Shown piece by piece: positions 22,012-33,000 of a stretch of DNA of 34,680 bases (position 1 is the first letter of the stretch; each line of letters begins with the position of its first letter). Made by a program: the position numbers and the translations under genes. The notes under the pieces are model-generated. The model ran no database searches. It saw only the letters and a program-made list of their open reading frames with translations, and had not been told where the DNA came from. This DNA comes from Rhodoferax sp. OV413 (GTDB taxonomy: Bacteria; Pseudomonadota; Gammaproteobacteria; Burkholderiales; Burkholderiaceae_C). The stretch spans positions 1 to 34,680 of the forward strand of contig CAMAWD010000070.1 in assembly GCA_945861785.1 (NCBI GenBank). Reading direction: 5' to 3'.

Positions 22012-24292
22012 GGCGCTGCTCCTGTGTTTGCGCCCGCAGGCCCGCCAGCACCTTCTCGGGCGTGATCGGCAGCGTGGTGAACCGCACGCCGATGGCGTCG
22101 AACACCGCGTTGGCTATCGCCGGTGCGCCGGGGAGGATCGCGGTTTCGCTGGCGCCTTTGGCACCGTAGGGGCCGTTCGGGTCGTTGGACTCGACGATGC
22201 CGCCACGCAGGTGCGGCAGGCCGTCGGCGGTGGGCATGGTGTAGTCGGCGAAGTTGCCGTTCACGAGCCTTCCGCCTTCGACTTGCAACTGCTCGTAGAG
22301 CGTCCAGCCGATGGCCTGGGCCGCCGCGCCGTTGCTTTGCCCGTGGACGGCCTGCGGGTTGAAGGCCTTGCCGCAGTCGTCGGACACGAAACTGTCGAGC
22401 ACCGTGACCTGCCCGGTCTCGGTGTCCACCTCCACTTCGACCGCCTGCGCCGCGAAGGAATAGGCCGGTGCGACGTTGCCGTAGACCGTGTCGTCGTGCA
22501 TCACGGTCTGGGCGTCCCAGCTGCCGCTGACCTGGATACCCTCGCCACCGTGGCGCCAGATGTGCTGGCGCACAAGATCGGCCAGTGAAGACTTGCGGGC
22601 CGGTTCGCCGCGCACACAGACTGTGCCAGCGCGCATTTCGAGTTGGTCCACCGGGGCATTCAGCAGGGTGGCTGCGAGCGTGAACAGTTTGTCGCGCGCG
22701 GCGCGTGCCGCCACGATGGCCGCATTGCCCGCCACGATGGTCACGCGCGAGGCCAGCGACCCGATACAAAACGGCGAGGTGTCGGTGTCAGGGGCCAGCA
22801 CATGCACGTGCGACAGCGGGATGTCGAGCTCGTGCGCCACGACCTGGCTGAACATCGTCATCGCCCCCTGGCCCATGTCGCATTCGCTGCTGTTGACGAT
22901 CACCCGGCCGTCCTCGTTCACCTTGACAGTGACGGTGGAGCCGTCCCAGTTGCCGATGGTGCGGTTGCCGCTGACATGCATGGCGGCCGCCATGCCGACA
23001 CCGCGCCGGCGCGTTCCCTGGCCCTTGGCGCGTGTGCGTTTGGCGTCCCAGCCGATCGCCCCGGTGCACTGGGCAATGCACTCTGCAAGCCCGGTGCTGC
23101 CGATCTTCCAGCCGTGCACCGAGGTTTCGCCGGCGCCGATGGCGTTGCGCAGGTGGACCTGCACCGGGTCGATGCCCAGCAAACCGGCCATGGTGTGGAT
23201 ATGGCTGTTGAGCGCGAACTGCATCTGCGTGCCGCCAAAGCCGCGAAACGCGCCGTGCGGTGGGTTGTTGGTGTAGACCAGCGTGGCGTGGGAGCGCACG
23301 TTGTGCAGCCGGTGCATGTTGTCGCTGCGCATGGCGCTGACATGCATCACTTCGGCGGACAGGCCACTGTAGGCGCCGCACTCGGCAATGATGCGCACGT
23401 CCTTGGCGACGATCAGGCCGTCGCGGTCCAGCCCCATGCGCAGCGTGATGGTTTCGGGCACGCTGGAGCAACAGGCCAGAAAGTCTTCCAGCCGGTTGTT
23501 GACCAGGCGCACCGGTTTGCCGGTTTTCAGTGCCAGCAGGCCGGCGATCAAATTGTTGGCGTCTTCCACCAGTTTGCCACCGAAGCCGCCGCCGGTGGTG
23601 GTCTGCACCACACGGATGCGCGAGGCGGGCAACTCCAGTGCGGAGGCCAGGCGCGCCCGGGCCAGGAACACCGACTGTGTCGACGTCCATACCAACAGCC
23701 TCTCGTCCGGGTCCATCATGGCCACGCTGGCCATGGGTTCCAGGTAACCCGGGTACTGGGAGTGCACCTGGTAGGTGGCCTCATGCACGACGTGCGCGCT
23801 GGCAAAGCCGGCGTCGACGTCGCCACGGGAAAACCGGATCTCGTGCGAGATGTTGTTGCGCCCCGGGTGGACGCCGGGGGCGTCTTCGTCCAGCGCTTCG
23901 TCGGGCGTCAGGATGGCCGGCAGCTCTTCGTATTCGACCTGGACCAGGTCCAGCGCGTCGCGTGCAATCTCTTCGGTCACGGCCGCCACGGCCGCCACCT
24001 CCTCACCGGCGAAACGCACCACGCCATCGGCGAGGATCAGGCGCTCCTTGTGGTGCACGCCCCAGCGTGTCCGGGGCGCGTCGGCACCGGTGAGCACCGC
24101 CTTCACGCCCGGCAGCGCACGTGCGGCTTGCGTGTCGATGCGCACGATGCGCGCATGCGGGTACGGGCTGCGCAGCACCTTGCCGTGCAGCATGCCGGCG
24201 AGCTTGATGTCGCCCGCGTATTGCGCGCGGCCCAGCACCTTGGCGCGCGCGGTGACTTGTGGAACGTCCTTGCCGATGGTCGACAGGCTCAT
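22004..24292 (-). CDS. Molybdenum hydroxylase large subunit, molybdopterin-binding
   Basis: A 762-residue catalytic subunit of the xanthine oxidase family. It opens with the aldehyde-oxidase N-domain (DVPQVTARAKVLGRAQYAGD) and carries the molybdopterin motifs TTTGGGFGGKLVED, PPHGAFRGFGGTQ and SNDPNGPYGAKGASETA, the last holding the catalytic glutamate at about 716. The AYxCSFR loop of true CO dehydrogenase is absent. The overall pattern is closer to hydroxybenzoyl-CoA reductase or N-heteroaromatic hydroxylase relatives. The substrate is probably an aromatic or heteroaromatic acid. The ATG at 24292 has an AGGAGG site six bases upstream. Confidence 0.93.
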   Translation of the reverse strand: MSLSTIGKDVPQVTARAKVLGRAQYAGDIKLAGMLHGKVLRSPYPHARIVRIDTQAARALPGVKAVLTGADAPRTRWGVHHKERLILADGVVRFAGEEVAAVAAVTEEIARDALDLVQVEYEELPAILTPDEALDEDAPGVHPGRNNISHEIRFSRGDVDAGFASAHVVHEATYQVHSQYPGYLEPMASVAMMDPDERLLVWTSTQSVFLARARLASALELPASRIRVVQTTTGGGFGGKLVEDANNLIAGLLALKTGKPVRLVNNRLEDFLACCSSVPETITLRMGLDRDGLIVAKDVRIIAECGAYSGLSAEVMHVSAMRSDNMHRLHNVRSHATLVYTNNPPHGAFRGFGGTQMQFALNSHIHTMAGLLGIDPVQVHLRNAIGAGETSVHGWKIGSTGLAECIAQCTGAIGWDAKRTRAKGQGTRRRGVGMAAAMHVSGNRTIGNWDGSTVTVKVNEDGRVIVNSSECDMGQGAMTMFSQVVAHELDIPLSHVHVLAPDTDTSPFCIGSLASRVTIVAGNAAIVAARAARDKLFTLAATLLNAPVDQLEMRAGTVCVRGEPARKSSLADLVRQHIWRHGGEGIQVSGSWDAQTVMHDDTVYGNVAPAYSFAAQAVEVEVDTETGQVTVLDSFVSDDCGKAFNPQAVHGQSNGAAAQAIGWTLYEQLQVEGGRLVNGNFADYTMPTADGLPHLRGGIVESNDPNGPYGAKGASETAILPGAPAIANAVFDAIGVRFTTLPITPEKVLAGLRAQTQEQRHA

Positions 24293-24315
24293 GGCGGCCT
24301 CCTGGTGCGTCGGGT

Positions 24316-25302
24316 TTATTGGGCGGTGATGCCGAGTTCCTTGATGACCTTGCTCATCAGCTCGAATTCCGAGGCGTTGGTGCTGCCCAGCACGCCCGGC
24401 ACGCCCCCGGCCGGCAGTGCGCCGAAGGTGGCCAGCTTTTGCACCACCTCGGGCTCCTTCAGGATGTCGTTGAAGTGGCCGTTGAGCAGGCGCACGACGT
24501 CGGACGGGGTGCCCTTGGGCGCGAAGAATCCATTCCAGGCGCCCACGACGACATCCTTGTAGCCTTGCTCCGCCAGCGTCGGAACGGCCGGGGCCAGCGG
24601 CGAACGTTGTGCGTCACCGATTGCCAGCGCGAGCAGGCGGCCCTGCGCGATGTACTGCGTCACCGGGCCAAAGGTGACCCAGGCCGTGTTCACGTGGCCG
24701 GCCACCACGTCGGTGACCGACGGGCCGACGCCGCGGTAGGGCACGTGCTGGATCTTCACGCCGGCAGAGCGGTTGAGCCATTCGGCCACCACATGCATCG
24801 GCGAACCGGCGCCGGGGCTGGCATACGACAGCGGCTTGCCGCCCTTGGCGGAGGTGACCATCTCGGCGATGCTCTTGACGCCCGCGCCCGGATGTGCCAC
24901 CAGCACCAGCGGCTGTGTGGCGATCTTGATGATGGGCTCGAAGCCATTCAACACGTCGTAACTGGCGCCGGGCGACAGGTTCATCACCATCGGCGCCGTG
25001 GTGAACGGGTTGGGTGTGAACAGCAGCGTGTAGCCGTCGGCCGGCGCACGGCCGACAAAGGCATTGCCGATGGTGCCGCCGGCGCCGGGCTTGTTGTCCA
25101 CCAGCACCGTTTGTTTGAGTTTTTGCGACAGCTTGTCGGCAAACAGGCGGGCGATCGCGTCGGTATCGCCACCGGGCGGGTACGCCACCACCACGGTGAT
25201 GGGCTTGGACGGGTAGGCCGCTTGCGCCAGTGCCTGGCCGCTGCCGAGGCTGCAGATTGCCGCGAGACCCGCGGCGAGGATGTGACGGCGATCGAACTGC
25301 AT
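24316..25302 (-). CDS. Bug/TctC-type periplasmic solute-binding protein
   Basis: A 328-residue receptor of the tripartite tricarboxylate transporter family (Bug proteins, very numerous in Burkholderiales). A signal peptide (RRHILAAGLAAICSLGSGQA, cleavage after LAQA) precedes YPSKPITVVVAYPPGGDTDA and the VDNKPGAGGTIGNAFV signature. Ligands of this family are mostly carboxylates; here it probably captures the substrate of the hydroxylase encoded just downstream. No TctA/TctB membrane genes are present. The start has an AGGAG site. It is the first gene of the operon, 23 bases before the large subunit. Confidence 0.93.
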   Translation of the reverse strand: MQFDRRHILAAGLAAICSLGSGQALAQAAYPSKPITVVVAYPPGGDTDAIARLFADKLSQKLKQTVLVDNKPGAGGTIGNAFVGRAPADGYTLLFTPNPFTTAPMVMNLSPGASYDVLNGFEPIIKIATQPLVLVAHPGAGVKSIAEMVTSAKGGKPLSYASPGAGSPMHVVAEWLNRSAGVKIQHVPYRGVGPSVTDVVAGHVNTAWVTFGPVTQYIAQGRLLALAIGDAQRSPLAPAVPTLAEQGYKDVVVGAWNGFFAPKGTPSDVVRLLNGHFNDILKEPEVVQKLATFGALPAGGVPGVLGSTNASEFELMSKVIKELGITAQ

Positions 25303-25326
25303 GGGGGACTCCTGAGTTGAAAATAT

Positions 25327-25344
25327 TGTTTCATACAAGAAACA
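25327..25344. promoter_or_regulatory. Palindromic operator between the Bug/hydroxylase operon and marR
   Basis: TGTTTC-ATACAA-GAAACA is a perfect inverted repeat with a 6-base spacer in the 88-base gap between divergent genes, with an extra GAAAC half-site near 25360. MarR dimers bind 16-20 base palindromes of this form, so the adjacent MarR protein is the likely ligand and could control both directions. Confidence 0.65.
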
Positions 25345-25390
25345 GTGGGTTGCAAATGAAACGCAATCGAATCTTAAGGGATTTTTATTG

Positions 25391-25984
25391 ATGCATCAAC
25401 AAAGATTTTCAATTCGGCCCGCCACAATCCATGCAATGACAGACGACAAGACCCCGAACTCCGTTGCGACCGATGCCGAACCCATCGCGGATGCCTGTCC
25501 ATGGACCGACCTCGACCAAGCCGGAACCAACCTGGGCGTCGACAGTTTCATCACCACCCAGATGAGCCGCGTGGGCAATGCCCTGCGCCGTACGATCACC
25601 CTGCCCTACGCCGAGAAGTTCGGCTTGACCGTGGCCGAATGGCGGATGTTGTCGGTGCTGGCCGAAGCCAAACGGCTTCCCTTTGCCGACCTGGTGGTGC
25701 AATCGGCCACTGACAAGTCATTGGTCAGCCGGGCGCTGCGCTTGCTTGAAGGGCGGGGCTTGGTGCAACTGGAGGCCCAGCCCGGTGCCCCGCGCAAGGG
25801 GCTGGTGTGCCACATCATGCCGGCCGGCATCGCGCTGTACGAGCAGGCGATGCCGATTGCACGGCAACGGCAGGCAGCGATGCTGTTGGTGCTGACGCCA
25901 GACGAACGCACAGTGATGTACCGGGTGCTCAAGAAATTGCACCGGCATTGCCTGCAGGGGGATGACGGGAGCCTGGAGGGCTGA
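25391..25984 (+). CDS. MarR-family transcriptional regulator
   Basis: A 197-residue winged-helix repressor. The core runs from FITTQMSRVGNALRRT through the HTH GLTVAEWRMLSVLAEAKRLP and LVVQSATDKSLVSRALRLLE to the wing GLVQLEAQPGAPRKGLVCHI, and ends in the dimerising helices. MarR proteins next to catabolic operons usually release DNA on binding the substrate or its CoA ester. The start at 25391 has AAGGG ten bases upstream; an ATG at 25436 gives a shorter version. It is divergent from the Bug/hydroxylase operon with a shared operator. Confidence 0.88.
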   Translation: MHQQRFSIRPATIHAMTDDKTPNSVATDAEPIADACPWTDLDQAGTNLGVDSFITTQMSRVGNALRRTITLPYAEKFGLTVAEWRMLSVLAEAKRLPFADLVVQSATDKSLVSRALRLLEGRGLVQLEAQPGAPRKGLVCHIMPAGIALYEQAMPIARQRQAAMLLVLTPDERTVMYRVLKKLHRHCLQGDDGSLEG

Positions 25985-26501
25985 GCGCGGCCAAGCCTGT
26001 CCGATGCGGTCGCAAGGCCGGGGCGGGGGTGCCAAGTCGCCGCTGGTCTTTCCCAAAATCATGAGCGCCCGGAAACCGGCGGCGCGGTGAGGTACCAGGC
26101 CGACGGTGCATTCGGCTCCGCGGCTGTCCCTCCGGCCTTCGGCCTCCTTCCTTTATGCCGCTGCGCCGAACGCACCGCCGACCTGATCCTGCAACTTGGT
26201 CGGAGCGCGGTGCAACAGACACCTCCGCTGCCGACAGGGATGCGAGCGCTCAGAAGTCAAGTGCCATTGGCCCATACCCAAGGACCGGAGCGACGCAAGC
26301 CATGCGGCCGACTGTGATCTGTTGTCGGAGGGCTCTCATACGAATGGTGGATGGCAGCCCCACTTTGCATTTGCGTTGTGCAGGGCATCCCGGATACTGT
26401 GGTGACGGGCTTGGGACCAGTGGTGCGGGTGGCCGGCAATTGCGCCCAGTGCTTGTGCGGTGCGTTCACAAACATCGGTGTCTGACTAACGGGAGAGTGT
26501 C
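25985..26501. other. Gene-free stretch carrying repeat copy 2
   Basis: About 520 bases without a credible gene. The left part holds the stem-loop repeat described at 26097-26184. The right part (26223-26490) shows no recognisable coding sequence or terminator; it must contain the promoter of the downstream two-gene unit, but I could not identify a convincing -35/-10 pair. Confidence 0.5.
26097..26184. repeat. Palindromic stem-loop repeat element, copy 2
   Basis: Two 28-base arms (26097-26124 and 26157-26184) pair at 23 positions around a 32-base loop, TGTCCCTCCGGCCTTCGGCC and onward. The loop holds a nested GGCC-TTC-GGCC hairpin and is nearly the same as the loop of copy 1 at 15001-15034. 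The AAAATCATGA flank (26055-26064) also occurs left of copy 1. Arms differ between copies while loop and architecture are kept. Confidence 0.6.
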
Positions 26502-27014
26502 TTGAAATTCTTGTCAATACTGTTCGGTGGGCTGGCGATTGTGGTGGCGTATGGCATGTACCTCGAGTGGGATGTGACGCGATGGGACGCGAAGATCGAT
26601 GCGTTGTGCGCCGCCAATGGCGGCAAGGATGTGGCGACACGGGTGTACGAGACGGCGGTGGCGCCGGAGACGAAGGAGTATTTCCGGGACCAGAAATCGC
26701 TCAAGGATTTTGGTATTCCTGAGCGCAGTGTGGGGCGCGTACTAGGGCCTCAGTATCCCTATGTGATGGAGACCCGCGTGGTCGATGTACTTCGTGATCG
26801 CGATCCGAGCGTCGTCAGGTACACGGAGCGGATTGTCCGCGTCAGTGACAACAAGACGCTTGGTGAGCGTTTCGGGTACCAACGCGGCGGGGGTGGTATG
26901 CCGTTTTTTGACCCAGGCACCAACCACAACTGCCCCAAGGATTCACATGGCTCCAGTTTAGATGTCAACGTTTTTCTGAATCATCCATTCCATCACCTGG
27001 CGAATACCAAATGA
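26502..27014 (+). CDS. Small membrane-anchored protein coupled to the lipase-RTX gene
   Basis: A 170-residue protein I cannot assign to a named family. Residues 3-19 (FLSILFGGLAIVVAYGM) are one membrane segment, and the rest is probably periplasmic. It contains IDALCAANGGKDVATRVYET and, near the end, NHNCPKDSHG; the cysteines may form a disulfide. The start is TTG at 26502, chosen because GGGAGAG lies six bases upstream. Its stop overlaps the next start (ATGA at 27011-27014), so the two proteins are made together. Small anchored proteins beside lipase-domain effectors are often immunity or accessory proteins; that role is inferred here. Confidence 0.75.
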   Translation: MKFLSILFGGLAIVVAYGMYLEWDVTRWDAKIDALCAANGGKDVATRVYETAVAPETKEYFRDQKSLKDFGIPERSVGRVLGPQYPYVMETRVVDVLRDRDPSVVRYTERIVRVSDNKTLGERFGYQRGGGGMPFFDPGTNHNCPKDSHGSSLDVNVFLNHPFHHLANTK

Positions 27015-30000
27015 ACAATACTGCTCTCGTTGACCTGGCGGAACTTTCGCTTGCCGCATACGGGCAATTTGACGTTGCAAATAGGTCGCCGATCCCCGCA
27101 CAACTCACTAACCTGAATGGCGATGAACACGGCTTTGCGCTTTCCCAAGCGACGCGCTTCGGCGATCGATTTTTGGTTGCGTTACCTACTTTCAGCGACG
27201 CAACCGCTCCCGGGGGCAGTGGGGGAACCAGTTTCGACGTCACAGTGTTTCGACGGGTGAGCATCCGGGGCGATGGTCAAGTCTTCATCGCATTCCGCGG
27301 CACCGCCCAAAAAAGCCCCATCGAAACACCGAACGACCTGTCCGCCCTGCTTGAATTTGCCGCCGTCGGTGCAGCCCCAAGCCAGATCGTTGCGATGTAC
27401 AACTGGTGGCAACGCGTCAGCACACCGAAGTCGGCAACTGTCCCGACGCTGGTCCCGCAATACCGGTACACATTCATTGGCAACCAGTTGGAGCGTATCG
27501 CCGACGCACCCAGCACAGGAGAAATCGCGGTACTCCTGGCGAGCACCCCGGGCGCCAAGGTTTCGGTCACGGGTTCCTCGTTGGGCGGCCATCTGGCGAT
27601 GGCCTTTGCCGGCTTGTTCCCTGCGGTGGTCGAGCAGGCTGTGGCGTTCAACTCGCCGGGCTTCGCAGACAACGCCGCCATGCGTTCTCTGTTCGCAACC
27701 CTTGGCGGGACGTTGCCACTGGTGAATGGCTCCTTGATCACCAACGTCGTATCCAGCGAGGCAAACAATGCCGGTGACCAACTGGATCTTCTCGCCGGAT
27801 TCCCTGGCGGAAATTTTCCAGGTACCAAGCTCACCATCCCCATCGAAAACCAGTTTGGTAGCGATGTGCTGGAGCCAAAGATCCCCTCGTGGAACCACGA
27901 CCAGCGCCAGATAACCGATGCGCTGGCAGTGTTTGGCATGCTCGAGCGCCTGGACCCGAGCATGACCCTGGCGCGCTTCGAGCGATTGCTGCGCGTGTCG
28001 GCGAATGGCGAGAATCGCAGCCTGGAAAATTTGGTGGGCATGGTCGAGTCCGCGTTGGGCGTCAACACGGGCCCACTTCCGGCGGGCAACGCCCCAGGGG
28101 CCCGGGATGCGCTGCATCGCGCAGTGCAGGCGCTTGTCGGTGGCGCGCCGCAATCGCCTGAACCTGATGTCATTTTTCAATCCCTGGCGGGCAATGTCCG
28201 TCTTGGCTTCGCGGGCACGGGCCTTTCGGGTGCCGCCAAGACGAATTTCCAGAGTTTGGTTGCATTGCAGATGCTTTCGCCGTTCGTGCTGGAACCCGCT
28301 GGGTCGGCGGGTGCAGCGGCACTCAACAGCTTGTGGCGTACCCCTGCCTGGGCGGTGCAGTACGAGGACTGGATGTCTGACCAGATCGCGCGCCAAAGTG
28401 GGGGCGTGGCACTTGGGTATTCCGACGCCTACCTGGCGGACCGGCAAGCTCTATTGAACCAGGTGATGTCCGCCAATCTGCAATATGCCCAGGCCAATCC
28501 CGATGGATATCTTCCTGTCAGCGGCAGCGGGGGCGGCAATGTCAACACGCGTTATGTCGATGGCATCAGCGGGCAACTGTTGCAGGTGAACGATGTTCGA
28601 ATCAGCCCCAGCACGGCGCCCAACAGGTATGTTGTGTTTGGCAGCGCGACTGCCGACGTTTTCGGTGGTGCCAGTGAAGACGACCACCTCTACGGCGGCG
28701 CCGGCAACGACACCCTCACCGGCCACGCGGGCAACGACTACCTCGAAGGCGGCAGCGGCGACGACCGTTATGTTTTCTCCGGCAACTTCGGCGTGGACAG
28801 ATTGAGCGACACCGACGCCTCAGGCGGGATCGAGCTCGACGGCCAGATGCTGACCGGCGGCGGCGGGTCCGGCACGGCCAACCTGTGGCTGGGCGCGGAC
28901 GATGCGGGCCGAGTGACACGTTATGTGGTGCGTGACAGCAAGGACTCGGCAACCGGCAAGCAACTGCTGATCGCACGCGCGGGTGACCCGGGCAATACGG
29001 TGACGGTCAATCACTTTGATCTGGCTGCGGCCAGCAGCGCTGCAGGGTACCTGGGCATCCGCCTCGACAACGCGCAGCGCCTGGTCATCGCACAGGGCAC
29101 GAAGACCGACGGCGTGGGCGGCAATTCGCCGTTCGAAGCGTGGAACTTCGACCCCAACACCTTCACCGGCCAGACCACCATGGCACAGGGTGGGGCGAGT
29201 CTTTATACGATGTTTCTGCGTGTCGCTGCCAAAGCCGGGGACACCATCACGCTGGCCTTGTCCGGCTTGCAGGACAAATTCCAGGCATTGATCGGGCGCC
29301 GCCTGGTGGGTGCGAGTGGCGCCGTCATTGCGCTGGAAGAGGGGCAGACGCAGGTGTCGTTTGGCCTGTTGCAGGAGGGCCAGGTCGGCGCCTTTGCGAG
29401 CGCTGGCCTCAGCGCCAGCTATTTCGGTGCAAACGCAGCGCTTGAGTCGAACACCTGGAGCGTGCAACTGCAGGATGCCGGCAGTGCCGGGCAGACACTG
29501 GCCGGCGACCAGACCTACCTTGTTCGCACCAGCGCCACGACCATCGTGCGCGACGGACGCGTGGTGGTGCAGGCCGGGGGCATGGCCTACGCAGTCGACG
29601 CCGCTGGCAACCTGGTGGCGGGCGCGGGTGTGGCCATCGGCGACAACGTGCTTTATGGTGCGGACGGAGCCGACCAACTGAGGGGCCTGCTCGGCAACGA
29701 CGCGCTGGACGGCGGCGCGGGCAACGACCTGGTCCTTGGTGGTGATGGGGATGACCTGATCGCCGGAGGATCGGGCAACAACGATCTGCAGGGCGGCGCG
29801 GGCAACGACTTTATTCTGGGCGCAGGCACTTTGAGCCTGAATTTGCAGCAACTCGGCCCGGGCGACACCTGGCAGGTGCCAGCTGGCAAACCGCTGCTGG
29901 GGCGTGGGAGCACGTGGGGCGTTTACGCGCAGTCCGACGGCCTGTTGGTCTGGGACGGCGCCGTTGCCGCCGCCGGTGGGCAGGACGCCAGCACCATCGA

Positions 30001-33000
30001 AGCCGGCGACGGCGACGACCATGTGATTGCCGGCGCGGGGGACGACCGCATCGACGGTGAGGCCGGCAATGACCATCTGGACGGCATGGGCGGCTCGGAC
30101 TTCATCTTTGGTGGCCTGGGCAACGACACGATCCGCGCCGACGGCATCGTCTTGGCGGGTTACTTCAACACCTCGATTGCCAGCAGCCATGGCGCGGACT
30201 ACGTCGACGCCGGCGAGGGCGACGACGAAGTGCAAGGTGGTGGTGATGCCGATGTGTTGTTGGGTGGGGCCGGCGCCGACCGCATCTTCGGTGACTCCGG
30301 GGGCAGGACGGACGGCGAGTTTCATGTACCCCTGCAGTACCACGGCGCAGACCAGATCGATGGGGAGGAGGGCGACGACTACCTCGAAGGTGGCGGGCGT
30401 GGCGACACCCTCTACGGCGGGTCCGGCGCCGACACGCTCTGGGGCGACACCACGGCCGACAACGTGGTGGGCGATGCCGGCGGCCCTGGTTCCACAGCGT
30501 CGGCTTATGGCGACGACCACCTCGACGGCGAGGACGGCAACGACAAGCTCGCCGGCGGCGGGGGTGATGACGCGCTCTTTGGCGGCGCGGGTGACGATAC
30601 CTTGTGGGGGGACGAGAGCAATGCCGCGCTGGCCGGTGACCTGCAGGGCGCCGACTACCTGGATGGCGAACTCGGCGACGACGTGCTGGTGGGGGGCGGG
30701 CGGAACGACAGCTTGCTGGGCGGCGACGGCAACGACCAGCTGGCGGGCGACGATGTGCTTGCCGTGCTGGGTGGTGCCTTCCATGGCGATGACTACCTGG
30801 ACGGGGGCGCCGGCAACGACACACTGGTTGGTGGTGGTGGCTCGGACGTCTTGTTTGGTGGAGCGGGCACCGACGTGTTGCGTGGCGACCTGGACGGCGC
30901 GGATGGTTTGGTCAGCGCCTTCGATGGCAAAGACCACCTCGACGGCGAAGAGGGCGATGACCGGCTCTTTGGTGGCGGCGGTGATGACTTCCTCAAGGGT
31001 GGCACCGGCAATGACCAGCTCGATGGCGGCAGCGGCGCCGACGCCATGGAAGGCGGCAGTGGCGACGACAGTTATGTGGTGGACGACGCCGGCGACCTGG
31101 TGGTGGAGGCCTACGCCGCTGGCACCGACTCCGTCACCAGCTGGATCAGCATCACACTGCCTGACAACGTCGAGAACCTCACCCTGACTGGCGTCGGCGG
31201 CGTTGGCGGCTTGGACGCGACCGGCAACGAGGTCGGCAATGCGCTTGTCGGTACATCCGGCGCCAACCGGATCTTCGGCCTGGGGGGCAACGACACCCTG
31301 GTGGGGGGCGGTGGTGCCGACCTGCTGGTGGGTGGTCTGGGCGACGACACGTTCGAGGTGGACGACCCGGGCGATGTGGTGGTTGAGGCCGCCGGAGAAG
31401 GCACCGACACCGTGCGCAGCCAAATTGATTTCGCGCTGCCAGAACATGTCGAACGCCTGCTTGCCGTGGGCGCGGGGCATCTTCAACTGACGGGCAATGC
31501 GCTGGACAACGACCTGTTCGGCAACGCCGGCAACAACCTGCTGAACGCAGCTGCGGGCAACGACTATCTGTCGGGTGGCGGCGGCAACGATGTGTACATC
31601 TTCAACCCGGGCAGTGGCCAGGACACCATCGGCAACACCGACCTGCTGCGCGACACGGCGAATGCCGCCTTGCCAGGTGGTTTCGACGTGCTGCGTTTTG
31701 GCGCCGGCATCAATGCCGCCGACGTGGTGGGTTCGCGCGTTGGTGACGATGTGCTGCTGCAGCTCCGGGGCAGCACCGACAGCGTTACGCTGGCGGGTTA
31801 CTTCGGCGCCAATATGGTGACGGGGTCACGCGTGTCCGACCACAAGATCGACCAGGTCGCGTTTGCCAGTGGGCTTGTCTGGCGCCAGGCCACGATCGAG
31901 TCGGTGGTGGCCCGCGCCGCAGCGAACCACCGCCCCACCGCAGCCTTGGTGGTGCCGGCGCTGCAGGCGCGTGTTGGACAGTCCTTCACCTACACGATTG
32001 CAGCCAACACCATCGTGGACCAGGATACGTGGGATTCGGTGCGTTACAGCCTGCGCAGTGCGGACGGTTCTGATTTGCCAGCCTGGTTGTCGTTCGATAC
32101 CGCAACACGAACGCTGGCAGGCACCCCCACGGCATCGCAGGTGGGAAGCGCCCAACTGGTCCTGTGGGGCACGGACATGTATGGCCTCTCTGCTGGCGCT
32201 GGGGTTGGCATCAACATCACCGACCCGTTGATTCTGGGCACTGCTGGCAATGACACACTGACTGGCAGCGCCCAGAACGACACCGTCCGCGGGCTGGGCG
32301 GCAACGACCTGATCCGGGGTGGCGGCGGTTCGGATGTGCTGGACGGTGGCGACGGCGACGACCAGTTGTTTGCCGACAGTGGCTCCAGCAGCAACGAGCT
32401 GCTTGGCGGAGCCGGCAACGACACCCTCAGTGCGGACCGGCTGGCCGCAGGCAACCGGTTCGAGGGTGGCACGGGCAACGACACCCTGCGCGGCAGCGCG
32501 TACGACGACACCTACCACTTTGCGCTCGGTGACGGGCGGGACAACATCACCGAAATCGCGCCGGTGGATGGTGCCGGTGACCGGCTGGTGTTCGGGGCGG
32601 GCATTGCCCCAGCCGACATCAGTGCCACGCGCCTGGGCAACGACATGGTTTTCTCGCACCGCAATGGCACGGACCAGGTGACCGTGAAGGCGTGGTTCAC
32701 CAAGTCCGACAACTGGATCGAACGGGTTCAATTTGCCGACAACAGCAGCTGGAACGCTGCTGCCTTGACGGCGGTGGCATTGGTGGTGAACGGGACAACC
32801 GGCGACGATGTCATGGTCGGTTCGGCGATGAACGACACACTGCGGGGCCTGGCCGGCAACGACAACCTGAGCGGTGGTGCTGGCAGCGACATCCTGGACG
32901 GTGGCGAGGGCTACGACGTCATGGTCGTGGGCGCAGACGGTTATGAATCCAGCAACAACCAACTGTTCGGCGGCGACGGCAACGACAGGATGAGCGCCAC

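Noticed and set aside
20655-24292. Aerobic CO dehydrogenase (coxSML)
   Set aside because: The large subunit lacks the AYxCSFR active-site loop and has HGAFRGFGG instead, so only the wider molybdenum hydroxylase family can be supported.
28820-31486. Very long minus-strand open frame (888 codons) opposite the RTX gene
   Set aside because: It is the antisense of glycine/aspartate-rich repeats, where GC-rich codons rarely give stops. Its translation has no family motif, and the plus strand carries clear RTX repeats.
29650-31600. Repeated short units that could suggest a CRISPR or satellite array
   Set aside because: The period is nine codons with GGxGxDxL translation, i.e. coding RTX repeats; no spacer-repeat alternation is present.
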